Assembly: GCA_946221065.1 (NCBI GenBank)
Contig: CAMIIO010000001.1
Location: 62,001 to 126,000, forward strand
Reading direction: 5' to 3'
DNA: 64,000 bases
Source of the DNA: an uncultured Rothia sp.
GTDB taxonomy: Bacteria > Actinomycetota > Actinomycetes > Actinomycetales > Micrococcaceae
Shown here: positions 35,594 through 44,798 of the stretch, piece after piece
Position numbering within the stretch: the stretch's first letter is position 1
Layout of the letters: each line of letters opens with the position of its first letter
The notes under the pieces: generated by a model
The model's database searches: none
The model's input: only the letters and a program-made list of their open reading frames with translations
What the model was told of the DNA's origin: nothing
Translations under genes and position numbers: made by a program

Positions 35594-36879
35594 TGAGTGC
35601 ACCGGCTATTAATTCTGCAACAGCAACGCCCGCACCGGTGGTGGTAAAGCACTGGAAGGATCCCATCTTATTTACGGTACTGGCTTTACTTGCCGTGCTT
35701 CTGGTGGGTATCAACGCTCCTGCCAGCGAGGTCACCTTCCGTATGGGAGATGGCATCCGCTGGGCAGAAATCCCCAAGCTATCTTTGAGCGCGGTAGCCT
35801 ATGGCTGGGCGAGCGCGCTCATCATGGTAGTTATTGCCGCACTGGCTATTGCGCGAATGAACTCGGGTAAAGATCTCCCTACGGCGGCTAAGGGAGTCTT
35901 CTGGTTCTTCTTTATTACCGGCGTGTTGGTGTGGGCGATTGGTTCTGCCAAGAGTTCCGAGGTGTCATTAATTAACCTACTCTCGGGTGCGCTGGCTCTC
36001 TCAATTCCCATGATTTTTGGTTCAATGGGTGGTTTGCTGTGCGAACGCTCGGGCATTGTGAACATCGCTATCGAAGGTCAGCTTTTGCTGGGTGCCTTTT
36101 CTGCGGTACTGGTAGGTTCGTTGACTCAGAACCCCTGGGCCGGTCTGCTGGCGGCAATGGTGGGCGGCATGCTCGTGTCTTTGCTTTTGGCGGTTTTTTC
36201 TATCAAGTACATTGTGGATCAGACGATTGTGGGCGTGGTGGTGAACGTGCTGGTTTCCGGCCTCACCGGGTTCCTTTTCGATCGCCTATTGCAGCCCAAT
36301 GCACAGAGCATGAATAATGCGCCCAAGCTACCCAGCTTTGAAATTCCGGTTCTGTCTCAGATTCCGGTGATTGGCCCGGTACTGTTCAATCAGTCCGTGC
36401 TGGTTTATCTGATGTACATCGTGGTGGGCGCTATCTGGTACGCGCTGAATAAGACCCGCTGGGGCTTGCGTACCCGTGCCGTGGGCGAGCACCCCAAGGC
36501 GGCAGATACTCTGGGCATTAACGTCAATCGCCTACGTTTTACCAATGTACTTCTTGCCGGTGTGGTGGCAGGTATGGGAGGGGCGTTCTTCACGCTCGTT
36601 TCGGTGAGTTCGTTCAACGACAACATGACGGCGGGCCAGGGGTATATTGCTCTTGCAGCTTTGATCTTTGGCCGGTGGAAGCCTTTTGGTGCGCTCTTTG
36701 CCTCACTCTTGTTTGGTTTCTCGCTCCAGATGCAGTTTATTCTGTCTATTTTGGGCACCAGTATTCCTGCCGAGTTGCTGGCGATGATGCCGTATGTGAT
36801 TACTATTCTCGCCGTGGCGGGTGTGGTGGGGCGCTCTCGGGGCCCCGCGGCGTCGGGCAAGCCGTATATTAAGGGCTAA
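35593..36879 (+). CDS. Nucleoside ABC transporter permease 2
   Basis: A 428-residue second permease of the same family with about ten helices. The coupling motif WGLRTRAVGEHPKAADTLGINV and LCERSGIVNIAIEGQLLLG are typical of nucleoside importers. Its ATG overlaps the stop of permease 1. It completes the transporter; deaminase and phosphorylase genes for its cargo follow. Confidence 0.94.
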   Translation: MSAPAINSATATPAPVVVKHWKDPILFTVLALLAVLLVGINAPASEVTFRMGDGIRWAEIPKLSLSAVAYGWASALIMVVIAALAIARMNSGKDLPTAAKGVFWFFFITGVLVWAIGSAKSSEVSLINLLSGALALSIPMIFGSMGGLLCERSGIVNIAIEGQLLLGAFSAVLVGSLTQNPWAGLLAAMVGGMLVSLLLAVFSIKYIVDQTIVGVVVNVLVSGLTGFLFDRLLQPNAQSMNNAPKLPSFEIPVLSQIPVIGPVLFNQSVLVYLMYIVVGAIWYALNKTRWGLRTRAVGEHPKAADTLGINVNRLRFTNVLLAGVVAGMGGAFFTLVSVSSFNDNMTAGQGYIALAALIFGRWKPFGALFASLLFGFSLQMQFILSILGTSIPAELLAMMPYVITILAVAGVVGRSRGPAASGKPYIKG

Positions 36880-36902
36880 CCTTCGTTGATTAATAATTCT
36901 TT

Positions 36903-36935
36903 ACGCCGCCGTATTGTTTGACTGTACGGCGGCGT
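36903..36935. other. Hairpin between the permease gene and cdd
   Basis: ACGCCGCCGTA / TACGGCGGCGT, an 11-bp perfect stem with an 11-base loop, without a clear U-run on either strand. Possibly a weak terminator or processing site. Confidence 0.55.
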
Positions 36936-36991
36936 GAACCTTCTGAGATACACATGATGTGGGCTAGTACCCCCTGTTCAAGGAGCGCACA

Positions 36992-37390
36992 ATGACTCAA
37001 CCTTCTGTTGACTGGCAACCTCTTTTGGATGCCGCTACCGATGCCATGAAAAAGTCTTACTCGCCTTATTCTAATTTTGCGGTAGGAGCGGCTGCGCTCA
37101 CCGACGACGGGCGTATTGTGAGCGGCTGCAATGTGGAGAACGCCTCTTTTGGCATTACTCTTTGTGCGGAGTGTTCGTTGATTTCTGAGCTCTTTATGAC
37201 CGGCGGGGGTAAGCTCACCGCCTTTGTGTGCGTGGATCGCGATAAAAATATTCTCATGCCCTGTGGTCGTTGCCGTCAGCTTCTCTACGAACACGCTGCA
37301 CCGGGAATGCTGCTGCAATCCACCGGCGGAATCCGCACGATTGAGCAAATGCTCCCGGACGCTTTTGGGCCGGAGCGGCTTAAAGATTAA
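36992..37390 (+). CDS. cdd: Cytidine deaminase
   Basis: A 132-residue zinc enzyme converting cytidine and deoxycytidine to uridine forms. SPYSNFAVGAA and GCNVENASFGITLCAECS carry the zinc-site Cys and catalytic Glu (CAE type, as in tetrameric enzymes), and PCGRCRQLL gives the other two zinc cysteines. AAGGAG is 8 bases upstream of the ATG. It lies between the nucleoside importer and thymidine phosphorylase. Confidence 0.94.
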   Translation: MTQPSVDWQPLLDAATDAMKKSYSPYSNFAVGAAALTDDGRIVSGCNVENASFGITLCAECSLISELFMTGGGKLTAFVCVDRDKNILMPCGRCRQLLYEHAAPGMLLQSTGGIRTIEQMLPDAFGPERLKD

Positions 37391-37501
37391 CCCGGAAATC
37401 TCGGCAAATTCCTAGCCAGAAAGATTTTTTCTTCCTGGTGCTCTCTTTTAATTTTCCGTAACCTAAAGACCTGCAACCATCAGCTACTAAGGATGCTTAC
37501 C

Positions 37502-38809
37502 GTGACTCCTGAACCCTATAACGCCGTCGATATCATCCGCACCAAACGTGACGGTGCAATCCTCGACGACGCCCAGATTGACTGGGTTATTGACGCTTAC
37601 ACTCGCGGCGCGGTGGCGGAAGAACAAATGAGCGCGCTCGCCATGGCAATTTTCTTCAACGGCATGAATACCCATGAGGTTAGCCGGTGGACGGATGCGA
37701 TGATTCACTCGGGCGAACGCCTGGACTTCAGCTCTATTGTGGGCCCGGGAAAGAAAAAAGCCACCAGCGATAAACATTCAACCGGCGGGGTGGGGGATAA
37801 GATCACCCTGCCGCTGGCTCCGCTAGTTGCCGTGTACGACGTCGCCGTGCCGCAGCTGAGCGGTCGCGGGCTAGGGCACACCGGAGGCACCCTCGATAAG
37901 CTTGAATCTATCCCCGGATGGCAGGCAAGCCTCACAAACCAGCGAACCCTAGAAATTCTGGGTAGCACCGGAGCCGTTATCTGCGCCGCCGGCACGGGGC
38001 TAGACCCTGCCGACAAGAAGCTCTACGCCCTACGAGATGTGACCGGCACCGTGGAATCGATTCCGCTGATTGCCAGCTCCATTATGTCTAAGAAAATTGC
38101 TGAGGGAACCGGCTCTCTCGTTCTCGATGTGAAAGTGGGCTCCGGGGCGTTTATGAAGGACGCCGATCGCGCCCGCGAACTCGCCGAAACCATGGTTGAG
38201 CTGGGGGAGCGCGCCGGAGTGGCAACCTCCGCACTGCTCACCAATATGAACACTCCGCTCGGGTACGCGGTAGGTAACGCCTGCGAGGTCGCCGAGTCCG
38301 TGGAGGTGCTTGCCGGTGGTGGCCCCGCCGACGTCGTTGAACTTACCGTAGAGCTCGCCCGCGAAATGCTGGCGGCTTCCGGTATTGACGCCGATCCAGC
38401 TAAAGCCCTCAAAGACGGCAGGGCGATGGATAAATGGCGTGCCATGATTACCGACCAGGGTGGCAACCCCGACGCCGCGCTACCAGAGCCTCAAGAAACC
38501 CATACGGTGTTTGCCGAAGAAACCGGTACCTTGACGCGGCTGGATGCGCTCGCGGTGGGCGTGGCGTCGTGGCGGCTGGGAGCCGGGCGTGAGCGCAAAG
38601 AAGACGCGGTGCAAGCCGCTGCGGGAATCATGCTGCACGCTAAACCCGGGGACACCGTGCGCTCCGGAGAGCCTTTATTCACCCTAATGACCGACACCCC
38701 GGACCGTTTTGACCGTGCCTTGCAGGCGTTAGACGGCGCGTATTCTGTGGGTGGAAATTACCACGCCGAACCCCTCATTCTGGGTAGGGTTGGTAGTAAG
38801 AAACAGTGA
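37502..38809 (+). CDS. deoA: Thymidine/pyrimidine-nucleoside phosphorylase
   Basis: A 435-residue enzyme that splits thymidine, and in related forms uridine, into base and (deoxy)ribose 1-phosphate. KHSTGGVGDKITLPLAPLVA is the phosphate-binding signature (KxSTGGVGDK), followed by LGHTGGTLDKLESIPG and the substrate lysine in SSIMSKKIAEG. GTG 37502 is preferred because AAGGA lies 8 bases upstream; an in-frame ATG at 37493 overlaps that site. Part of the salvage block. Confidence 0.93.
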   Translation: MTPEPYNAVDIIRTKRDGAILDDAQIDWVIDAYTRGAVAEEQMSALAMAIFFNGMNTHEVSRWTDAMIHSGERLDFSSIVGPGKKKATSDKHSTGGVGDKITLPLAPLVAVYDVAVPQLSGRGLGHTGGTLDKLESIPGWQASLTNQRTLEILGSTGAVICAAGTGLDPADKKLYALRDVTGTVESIPLIASSIMSKKIAEGTGSLVLDVKVGSGAFMKDADRARELAETMVELGERAGVATSALLTNMNTPLGYAVGNACEVAESVEVLAGGGPADVVELTVELAREMLAASGIDADPAKALKDGRAMDKWRAMITDQGGNPDAALPEPQETHTVFAEETGTLTRLDALAVGVASWRLGAGRERKEDAVQAAAGIMLHAKPGDTVRSGEPLFTLMTDTPDRFDRALQALDGAYSVGGNYHAEPLILGRVGSKKQ

Positions 38810-38866
38810 ATGCGCCCATCAGGCAAAATTTTCTGAGGATTTATAGAGCACGAGAAAGTGAAATTC

Positions 38867-41059
38867 ATGGGACTTTTTAGCCGTCACAAAAAAGATATTC
38901 AGCAAAAAAATCACGCGCCACACCCTACAGCGCAGCAGGATTCTTTTGAGGCAGCCCCTACTGCCCAGACAGCTCCACAAACGGTGCCCCCCTCCCATAA
39001 GTTGGCTGAAGACTCCGGTTTATTCCGGGTTGTTGAGATGATGCGCGAGCGCGGCACGGGTAACCTCACGCTGGAGTTGAAGCAGACCGGTAACGATATG
39101 AACCTGACCTTGTTGGAGGACGGGGATTCTATAGAGGAAGCCGTGGTGCTTCCTGGTAATGATTGGTTTGACGGTGTTGCCGATTTGTATTTGGATGAAG
39201 AGAAGAATGGTAACGGGCCGTTTGACCGTGCCACCATTGTGGTGCATGAGGGGGATGATTACACGGTTCAGGCTTCGTTTGTGAATACGGAGGCAGAGAC
39301 GTCTAGCCATCAGCAGTATGTGGCTCCGCATATGGTGCCGGTTTCAGAATCCGGTGAACCGTTATTTGCTGCCGGTTCACTTTCTTCTAATCCTTCCGAA
39401 CCTACCTATTCTGGAGAGGCTGTGGTAGATGATGAGCCAGAGCTGTCTACTACTAACGCAGCTTTACATACCGAGAAGTCTGTGAATGCTGATGAGCGTT
39501 TTGGCAGGGTTTCTCAGAAGATTAGTGCGGAGAACGATTCAACCTCCTTCCGCCCCACGGCTTTTGGTGGTCCGGTAGAGTCTATCTCTGCTCCCGGTGC
39601 CCGAAGTGAAAACACTGAGCATCCCTTCGCGCAGGAGGCTGAGGGGCAGGAAGAGACTTTTCAGACTAAAACTGCTCAAGATCCTACCTATGGGTATCGT
39701 TCACGTTTCTTGGCTAAAAAGGCTGGCTTTGAGAGTCAGCAGGAGGCTGTTGCTCGCCAGGATTCCGAGCAGGCGCAGACCGATACCGAGGTAGCGGATG
39801 AGGATAATCCTTTTGTGCGCACCACCGATTCTGAGGATGACGGCCCAACTGCCGTGGTTGAGGAGCGAGAAGAATCTGCAGTTGCTGGCTCCGGGGTACA
39901 CATATCGCGTCATAGCTTCGGAACTTCGCCGGTGATTGCCACTCGCCCTGTTGAGGCGGAGGTCGAGGGTGAAACCGAAGAAACCGGTGTACCTGTAACC
40001 GGTGCCGCTGGAACCGCCGGTGCTATTGAGGGCGAGAACTCTTCTGCGCAGGATGAACTCTACTCTGCTCAGCAGAGTGCTGTAGCAGACTCTGGTGAGC
40101 AGTCCGCCCCCTTGCCATATGACGAATTGAGCGAGCTTTCCACGGGAACCCACGAACAGCACAGTGATCAGGGTACTGGCTCACACAATCTTGAAGATCA
40201 TGAGTCGTCCTTTACCGCCGAGGAATCTTTCCCTGCTTCTCATGCAGAAGATTCTGAAGAGATTGAATCAGCAGAATACTCTGTTGACTCTGCCGAGCCT
40301 GCAAACTCTGCAAAGCCTGCGGAAGAAACCGCCCCTCAGGAAGAAGAATCTACCGCTAAAACTGAACGCCATAGCGCTAGTGACAGCGCCATAGCTTCTG
40401 CCACTTTGCCCAATCATATTGACGATGTGTGGGAGGACGAGTCGCTCACCCAAGAAGCCCTGGTAAGCCCCGCCGTGTCTGAACGCCGTCGTAGCTCGGT
40501 GAACGATCTACCGGATTCTGCAGCTACCGTGGACGTGGCGCCGTCATTTTCCACACCCGCTGTTGTGGTGCAGAAGCCCTCTGAGACTAAGTTGGCTGAA
40601 GGTAACCTGGTGCTCACCGAGGCACAGGTGGCCAAGCGTCTTACCGCTGCCCAGAACGCTCTGTTTGGGCTGGACGGCTCTGCCAGAGATGTCTCCACCG
40701 TGCTCATTCGTATCCGTACCTTGGGTTCTTACTACGATGCGCTCACCCACGTACGCCAGGGCGGCTTCTGGGATCAAAAGCGCACCTTCGACCTCATCCC
40801 TGAGGACGTGCTCAACGTGCTTCAGCTCAAATCGGACTCCTACAAAGAGGGCTTTGGTTCGCCACTGTCTATGAGTATTCGTTTTACTCCGGGCATTCCA
40901 CCCGTGGCTCAATTCGATTACTCGGACGAGGGCGCCTTCGCTAAATACTCCGACGAGCTTCCTGCACAGCAATACGTGGAAGAACTGCGCATGTTCCCCC
41001 GAACCGGCTCCAACATCCCGGCTCATATGAGCCGCGCATTAGCGTCATGGACGCTGTAA
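38867..41059 (+). CDS. Large acidic protein of unknown function
   Basis: A 730-residue protein. Residues about 40-150 form a compact globular region (LFRVVEMMRERGTGNLTLEL...). Residues about 150-580 are low-complexity, very rich in Glu, Ser, Ala, Thr and Asp, and probably disordered. The last 150 residues are globular again (ALFGLDGSARDVSTVLIRIR and IPPVAQFDYSDEGAF), with a pattern that vaguely recalls the YezG/DUF600 immunity-like fold, which I cannot confirm. There is no signal peptide or membrane segment. ATG 38867 is chosen (GAGAAAG upstream). It sits inside the nucleoside salvage block and ends at its own terminator. Confidence 0.65.
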   Translation: MGLFSRHKKDIQQKNHAPHPTAQQDSFEAAPTAQTAPQTVPPSHKLAEDSGLFRVVEMMRERGTGNLTLELKQTGNDMNLTLLEDGDSIEEAVVLPGNDWFDGVADLYLDEEKNGNGPFDRATIVVHEGDDYTVQASFVNTEAETSSHQQYVAPHMVPVSESGEPLFAAGSLSSNPSEPTYSGEAVVDDEPELSTTNAALHTEKSVNADERFGRVSQKISAENDSTSFRPTAFGGPVESISAPGARSENTEHPFAQEAEGQEETFQTKTAQDPTYGYRSRFLAKKAGFESQQEAVARQDSEQAQTDTEVADEDNPFVRTTDSEDDGPTAVVEEREESAVAGSGVHISRHSFGTSPVIATRPVEAEVEGETEETGVPVTGAAGTAGAIEGENSSAQDELYSAQQSAVADSGEQSAPLPYDELSELSTGTHEQHSDQGTGSHNLEDHESSFTAEESFPASHAEDSEEIESAEYSVDSAEPANSAKPAEETAPQEEESTAKTERHSASDSAIASATLPNHIDDVWEDESLTQEALVSPAVSERRRSSVNDLPDSAATVDVAPSFSTPAVVVQKPSETKLAEGNLVLTEAQVAKRLTAAQNALFGLDGSARDVSTVLIRIRTLGSYYDALTHVRQGGFWDQKRTFDLIPEDVLNVLQLKSDSYKEGFGSPLSMSIRFTPGIPPVAQFDYSDEGAFAKYSDELPAQQYVEELRMFPRTGSNIPAHMSRALASWTL

Positions 41060-41072
41060 CGTCTTAGCCACA

Positions 41073-41113
41073 GCGGTCGGGTTACGTAGAATGTAGCCCG
41101 ACCGCAATTTTTA
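41073..41113 (+). terminator. Intrinsic terminator after the acidic protein gene
   Basis: GCGGTCGGGTTAC / GTAGCCCGACCGC stem (13 bp, one G-U pair) with a short loop, followed by AATTTTTAA. It separates add from the upstream genes. Confidence 0.88.
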
Positions 41114-41158
41114 ATACTTCACTACGAGAACCTCGGTGGAAGCACCGGAGAGGACACC

Positions 41159-42376
41159 ATGAGCACCACACCCGTACCCGAATACGGCTGGATCCAGGCC
41201 CTACCAAAAATCTGCTTACACGATCATTTGGACGGCGGCGTGCAGCCGGCAACAATGATTGAAATCGCCCAAGAAATTGGGTACGAACTGCCCGAATCCA
41301 CCCCGGAAAAACTACAGCAATGGTTCGAAGAAGCGGCAGATTCTCGCTCCCTGGAACGCTACCTGGAAACCTTTGACCACACGCTAGCGGTGATGCAGCG
41401 CGCCGAGGATCTGCGCCGAATCGCCCGGGAACACGTGATGACTCTCGCCGCAGACGGAGTGATTTACGGTGAGGTGCGCTGGGCACCGGAACAGCACACT
41501 AACGCCGGGCTGAGCATGGACGAAGCCGTAGTTGCCGTCACCGAAGGCTTGACGGACGGTATGGAAGCAATCGCAGACACCGGTGCGCAGGTGATTGTGA
41601 ACCAGATTATTTGCGCCATGCGGCAGAACGACCGTTCGCTTGAAGTAGCCAAACTCGCCGTAAAACACCGCCGTGCCGGCGTCGTCGGCTTTGACCTAGC
41701 CGGCCCCGAAGACGGCTTCTCATCCGCCAAACACCGCGAAGCCCTAGACTACGTGGCAGAGAACTTTATGCCCGTCACCCTTCACGCCGGCGAAGCCGCA
41801 GGCATTGACTCCATCCGCTCCGCGCTGCTCGACGGACGTGCCCTCCGCCTAGGCCACGGCGTGCGCATCACCGAAGACTTCACCTACAGCACGGTCAAAG
41901 AAGTAGACCCCGACGGCATCTACATGCCCGGTGCAGACCCCAACCAAGAAGTACTCAACCTGGGACAAGTCTCCAGCTGGGCAAAAGACCGCCGCATCAC
42001 TCTTGAAGTGTGCCCCTGCTCCAACCTACAAACCGACGCCGCGTACTCGGTACACTCCGGCAAATCCGAGAACACCCAGTGGGCACGCACCATCGAAGAA
42101 CACCCCGTCGTACTCCTTCGCGACCTTGGCTTCGCCGTAACCATCAACCCCGATAACCGGCTCATGAGCGGCACCAGCATTACCCACGAATTCACCGAAC
42201 TCGCCAAAGTCCACGGCTACGGACCCAACGAATTCTTTGAACTCACCATGAACGCCATCGAAGGAGCCTTTATCGCCCTCAACGAAAAGCAGACCCTCAT
42301 GCGCACCGCCCAGGCAATGTACCAGCAAATCATGCAGCCCGCCGGCGAGCACACACACGAACACCACGAGGCATAA
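41159..42376 (+). CDS. add: Adenosine deaminase
   Basis: A 405-residue zinc enzyme converting adenosine to inosine. HDHLDGG (HxH zinc ligands, about residue 21), VTLHAGEAAG (zinc His and catalytic Glu), LGHGVRI and NPDNRLMSG (zinc and catalytic Asp) are all present. It is longer than E. coli Add, mainly in loops and a His-rich C-terminus (HTHEHHEA). The stop overlaps the ATG of mazG. It follows a terminator, so it likely has its own promoter. Confidence 0.95.
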   Translation: MSTTPVPEYGWIQALPKICLHDHLDGGVQPATMIEIAQEIGYELPESTPEKLQQWFEEAADSRSLERYLETFDHTLAVMQRAEDLRRIAREHVMTLAADGVIYGEVRWAPEQHTNAGLSMDEAVVAVTEGLTDGMEAIADTGAQVIVNQIICAMRQNDRSLEVAKLAVKHRRAGVVGFDLAGPEDGFSSAKHREALDYVAENFMPVTLHAGEAAGIDSIRSALLDGRALRLGHGVRITEDFTYSTVKEVDPDGIYMPGADPNQEVLNLGQVSSWAKDRRITLEVCPCSNLQTDAAYSVHSGKSENTQWARTIEEHPVVLLRDLGFAVTINPDNRLMSGTSITHEFTELAKVHGYGPNEFFELTMNAIEGAFIALNEKQTLMRTAQAMYQQIMQPAGEHTHEHHEA

Positions 42377-43062
42377 TGCAGAACACCACGGTGCCACAGC
42401 ATCCCTCGGAGCCCGCAGAAGCAGGAGCCGCCTTCACCGAACTCGTGCAGCTCATGGATACGCTGCGCTCGCCGGGAGGTTGCCCCTGGGACGCCGAGCA
42501 GAGCCATGAATCGCTGGTGCGGTATCTTATTGAGGAATCCTATGAGGTAGTTGAGGCTATCGAACAAGATTCCGGGGTGGATTATGCGCTGTTGCAGGAA
42601 GAACTTGGAGACGTCTTGCTACAGGTGGTCTTTCATGCACGAGTTGCCGAAGAAGCCGATCCCGCACAGCGATTTACCGTAGCCGACGTCGTCGCCGGAC
42701 TCAACGAGAAGCTACGCCGCCGTCACCCGCACGTATTTGCCGGGGAGAGCAAAGATCTCAATGAGGTAAGGAAACGCTGGGAGGAACTCAAACAGGAAGA
42801 GAAACCCGAGCGTACGTCCATCTTTGACGGTATTCCACCGCACCTACCGGCACTGGCATTGGCAGAAAAAACGCTGTCCAAGGCTGCCAAGGGCGGAGTG
42901 GATGTGCATGAGCGGAAATCTATGGCGAGTTCTACCACCTTTACCACGGAGGAAGAGCTGGGCGAGTTCCTTTTTGACGTCGTCGCCGGGGCGCGGGCGC
43001 AGGGGCTGGATCCCGAGCGGGCGCTACGGGCGGCAACCCGCCGTTTTATTGCCGAGAACTAA
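42376..43062 (+). CDS. mazG: Nucleotide pyrophosphohydrolase MazG
   Basis: A 228-residue MazG-family enzyme hydrolysing nucleoside triphosphates to monophosphates. GGCPWDAEQSHESLVRYLIEESYEVVEAI and EELGDVLLQVVFHARVAEE give the tandem Glu/Asp metal ligands (ExxE and ExxD). The first MazG domain is complete; the second is shortened and partly degenerate, as usual for actinobacterial forms. The ATG overlaps the add stop (TAATG). Confidence 0.93.
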   Translation: MQNTTVPQHPSEPAEAGAAFTELVQLMDTLRSPGGCPWDAEQSHESLVRYLIEESYEVVEAIEQDSGVDYALLQEELGDVLLQVVFHARVAEEADPAQRFTVADVVAGLNEKLRRRHPHVFAGESKDLNEVRKRWEELKQEEKPERTSIFDGIPPHLPALALAEKTLSKAAKGGVDVHERKSMASSTTFTTEEELGEFLFDVVAGARAQGLDPERALRAATRRFIAEN

Positions 43063-43082
43063 GATCTACTAGTGTGGATAAA

Positions 43083-43140
43083 GCACAAGGTGTGGTGCAG
43101 GGGTACATGATTTTCAGGTGCCCTGCACCACACCTTGTGC
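43083..43140. terminator. Bidirectional terminator between mazG and arcA
   Basis: GCACAAGGTGTGGTGCAGGG / CCCTGCACCACACCTTGTGC, 20 perfect base pairs around an 18-base loop, followed by GTTTTATT on the plus strand. It lies between convergent genes. Confidence 0.92.
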
Positions 43141-43151
43141 GTTTTATTCAG

Positions 43152-44399
43152 CTAGTATTCCACGGGATCGCGGGTAATAGGGCAGGTCATGCAGTGTCCG
43201 CCGCCTCTGCCACGCCCGAGCTCACCGGAGGCAATGGTAATTACCTCAACGCCGGCGTTGCGGAGCAGCGCATTGGTGTGAATATTGCGGTCATAGCCCA
43301 CTACCACTCCCGGTTCAAGAGCTACCACGTTGTTGCCGTCATCCCATTGCTCACGCTCGGCGTCAAAGGCGGAGCCACCGGTGGGAATCACCTGGAGTTT
43401 ACTCAGTCCTAGCGCCGTTGCGACGACGTCAATAAAGGGACGGTTGTCCACGGTAGCGGAGAAGCCAGGGGCGCCATCTTCGGGTCTTAGCACCACCGTC
43501 TGAATAGTATTGACCACATCCATAAAGGCCGTCACGATGTCTCGGTCGCAGAAAGTGAACACGGTATCGAGGTGCATGGAAGCTCGGTCGGGAGCCATAG
43601 ATGCCACAATGATTTGCTCGGCGGCACCTGCGGTAAAGAGATTCTTAGCGAGCCGAGAGATCGCCTGCCAGGAAGAACGTTCGCCCATGCCAATCAGTAC
43701 CACGCCGTTACCCACGGGCATAATGTCTCCGCCTTCAAGCGTGGCTAAATCATGATTTCCCTCAAGCGCGTTGTACCAAATCTTAAAGTCTTGTCCGGTG
43801 AACTTGGGGTGAAAAGTATAGATGGCAGTGGTGAGTAGGGTTTCTTGCCGGCGTACCGGCCAGTGCATAGGGTTGAGCGAGACTCCGCCGTAGATCCACG
43901 CGGTAGTGTCGCGGGTGAACTGGGTGTTTGGTAGTGGCGGGAGGAGGAAGCAGGTGGAGCTATTGACCTGGGCGAGGGCCCGTGTGATAGAACCGTGAAA
44001 ATCTCGCGGAAGATCGGTGTAGGCAATGCCGCCAATAAGGTAGGCGGCGAGTTCCGTGGAGGGCATTTCGTTAAGCCATGCCCTGAGTTCAGCAGAGATT
44101 CCCAGCCCCACGAGTGCGGGGGAGAGCTTGCGTTCGAGTATCCACGTTCGGGCTTCGGAAATAGCGAGGGTTTCTGCTAGGAGCCGGTGCATCTCTAGCG
44201 TTTCGATGCCGCGTTCTTGCATGATAGAGACGAACTTTTGGTGGTCGCTTTGTGCTTTGGAAACCCAGAGGACGTCGTCGAAGAGGAGGTCTTGGCAATT
44301 GGAGGGGGTGAGTCGTTGATGGGCTAATCCTGGGGAGCAGACCATGACTTGCCGGAGCGTGCCCACTTCGGACCATGCGCCAATGGGGCTGGGCTTCAT
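43152..44399 (-). CDS. arcA: Arginine deiminase
   Basis: A 415-residue guanidino-group hydrolase giving citrulline and ammonia from arginine. Motifs: FTRDTTAWIYGG, EGGDIMPVGNGVVLIGMGER, HLDTVFTFCDRD (catalytic His and Asp region) and the catalytic Cys near the end in GGHCMTCPI. I start it at ATG 44399 (MKPSPIGAWSEVG), with AAAGGATC upstream; the frame is open to 44528. The usual partners arcB, arcC and arcD are absent here. It could supply ammonia against acid stress or feed citrulline elsewhere. Confidence 0.94.
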   Translation of the reverse strand: MKPSPIGAWSEVGTLRQVMVCSPGLAHQRLTPSNCQDLLFDDVLWVSKAQSDHQKFVSIMQERGIETLEMHRLLAETLAISEARTWILERKLSPALVGLGISAELRAWLNEMPSTELAAYLIGGIAYTDLPRDFHGSITRALAQVNSSTCFLLPPLPNTQFTRDTTAWIYGGVSLNPMHWPVRRQETLLTTAIYTFHPKFTGQDFKIWYNALEGNHDLATLEGGDIMPVGNGVVLIGMGERSSWQAISRLAKNLFTAGAAEQIIVASMAPDRASMHLDTVFTFCDRDIVTAFMDVVNTIQTVVLRPEDGAPGFSATVDNRPFIDVVATALGLSKLQVIPTGGSAFDAEREQWDDGNNVVALEPGVVVGYDRNIHTNALLRNAGVEVITIASGELGRGRGGGHCMTCPITRDPVEY

Positions 44400-44798
44400 T
44401 TTGGAGATCCTTTCGATGGGCGTGGGTAAAGAGGTGGCGATGAGGATGCACTTATCACATAATGTACGCCAGTGGGATGAAATATTGTGGAGGAACTTGG
44501 CGTGCGGGGCGAATACGGAGGGTTTCATTACGGTGTGATGCGAGCCGGTTGCTTGGGGGTGCGTGCGTTGCGTGGGGTGATGGAGCCTTGCCCGGCGGAT
44601 AATGTGTGGTTATTAGTGGGTTTTTCTCTAAAGTAGTGGAGTTTTTACCAAAATTTCCCGTAATTTTTCCGCTTCATCTGTGTGCTTATGTGGTTTCTTG
44701 ATAAAATGAGCGGAAGATACAGGCTTTCTCGGGGTTTCTTGCCCGGCGTAGAGCCATCTCATAGCCAAGTTTTCCCAGCTTCTAAGGAGCGATTTATT

